Positions 30,647 through 31,271 of a stretch of 31,271 nucleotides of DNA are shown in pieces. This stretch comes from a virus: IMG/VR virus record IMGVR_UViG_3300046004_000751, positions 1 through 31,271 of that record; one strand, given 5' to 3'. The notes under the pieces are model-generated. The model was given only the letters and a program-made list of their open reading frames with translations. It was not told the DNA's origin and did not search any database. A program made the position numbers and the translations under genes. Each line of letters begins with the position of its first letter. Position 1 is the stretch's first letter.

Positions 30647-31271
30647 ATGTACGAACTGTTTTTCCGACTGATGAAAGAGAACTCGTCGGCAACGGCGCTC
30701 TGCTTGTTGGTTTTCAATTGGGAGAACGACTACGACCATCTGATAGACAACGACATCCCGGAGTCTGAACGCGAGGAAACCTTGCATCGGGCCATGTGGG
30801 CTGTGGTGGTAGGACTCCAGACCAATGCGTTTTACCGCGCCCATATGGACGAGCTTTTGGTTACGCTAATCAACAGTATTTCCACATGGCGCACGGCCAA
30901 TACGTTGCAACAAGGGAACCACCCCAAGGGACACGAACTAGCCCATGTTTTGCGATGGAAACCCATAGAGTTTTTTACACATTGCGCACGACTGATCGGC
31001 GGTGAGGCGTGGGTACAGCAGGTAGCGCCGGACTTTTGGTTAGCCATGACCAAAGACCATTCTTTTGAACAGTTTGCAGGCGAGTGTGGTAGCCCTAAAC
31101 CGGGTAGTGGACGTAACTACGACACGGAGACGGCAGAGTATCTGAGGCACGGTATCCGGGTTATGCAGGCAGGTATGTTTGGCTCAACTGAGGCTGCGCA
31201 CGCCTACGAGCTATACCGCATGATCGCCCCTCCTAAAGGTGCTTGGGTCATTGACATGGGGTGCGGCGTCT
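30647..31271 (+). CDS. Helical domain joined to class I SAM methyltransferase (3' truncated)
   Basis: The ATG at 30647 follows TGGAGATTTG, and the frame stays open for 208 codons to the window end. Residues 1-160 look helical (ALCLLVFNWENDYDHLID, RAMWAVVVGLQTNAFYRAHM, LVTLINSISTWRTAN, IEFFTHCARLIGGEAW). I recall this pattern only as a conserved phage domain of unknown role. After a short linker, AAHAYELYRMIAPPKGAWVI runs into DMGCGV, a good match to methyltransferase motif I (hydrophobic-D-x-G-C-G), which binds S-adenosylmethionine. The catalytic part lies beyond the edge, so the substrate (DNA, RNA, protein or small molecule) cannot be named. Confidence 0.75.
   Translation, partial: MYELFFRLMKENSSATALCLLVFNWENDYDHLIDNDIPESEREETLHRAMWAVVVGLQTNAFYRAHMDELLVTLINSISTWRTANTLQQGNHPKGHELAHVLRWKPIEFFTHCARLIGGEAWVQQVAPDFWLAMTKDHSFEQFAGECGSPKPGSGRNYDTETAEYLRHGIRVMQAGMFGSTEAAHAYELYRMIAPPKGAWVIDMGCGV

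Noticed and set aside
1-31271. CRISPR array, tRNA genes, integrase or attachment site
   Set aside because: I found no regularly spaced direct repeats of CRISPR type, no cloverleaf and no recombinase motif. The regular repeats present are coding (collagen or stalk) or terminators.

Overview
The window is a contiguous piece of a tailed double-stranded DNA bacteriophage. All genes I can support lie on the + strand, and they are packed tightly, often with 1 to 8 bp stop/start overlaps. A large portal (733 aa), an N4-gp56-type major capsid protein, two short adaptor-like proteins and a nozzle-like protein, with no tape-measure or major tail-tube gene, point to a short-tailed (podovirus-like) member of Caudoviricetes. 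The host is most likely Gram-negative, since the lysis and envelope region encodes exported proteins with short hydrophobic signal segments, a GH108-type muramidase and a patatin-like lipase. I cannot name the host. No integrase, repressor, tRNA or attachment site is visible, so lifestyle cannot be decided.

Layout. (1) 1-8965, packaging and head: C-terminal part of the large terminase, a low-complexity protein with an SFxxAF...FxWNGK motif, the portal, two small proteins, scaffold, major capsid protein, a small post-capsid protein and two head-tail adaptors. Terminators follow the gene before the scaffold and the capsid gene. (2) 8978-15309, fibre region: two collagen-like (Gly-X-Y) fibres with homologous N-terminal domains bracket a tail protein, a LamG-like/beta-domain protein and three small proteins, two of which share a motif. 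(3) 15311-19729, an unusual lysis/envelope cassette: a 35-aa membrane peptide, two single-TM proteins, a periplasmic solute-binding protein, a 51-aa protein, a GH108 endolysin, a patatin-like phospholipase, a 56-aa protein, a holin-like protein and an exported thermonuclease-like nuclease. (4) 19823-30459, distal tail: a fibre protein with a module I associate with cyanophage fibres, a small TM-anchored protein with the same N-terminal domain, a nozzle/stabilisation protein, a giant tip protein ending in an RCC1-like region, a second RCC1-like protein and a small distal tail protein. (5) 30647-end: a helical domain running into a class I SAM-methyltransferase motif, cut by the window edge.

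The genes most worth attention are the phage-borne solute-binding protein and the patatin-like lipase in one coupled lysis cassette, a recurring [ED]-[YF]-x-x-[AG]-W-[KRN]-[EQ] motif shared by the scaffold and two neighbouring head-region proteins (a possible capsid-targeting tag), the paired RCC1-like tail proteins, and a terminator that works only for leftward RNA in an otherwise rightward region. Three genes of 35, 51 and 56 codons and the edge-truncated methyltransferase gene were found by reading the sequence directly.
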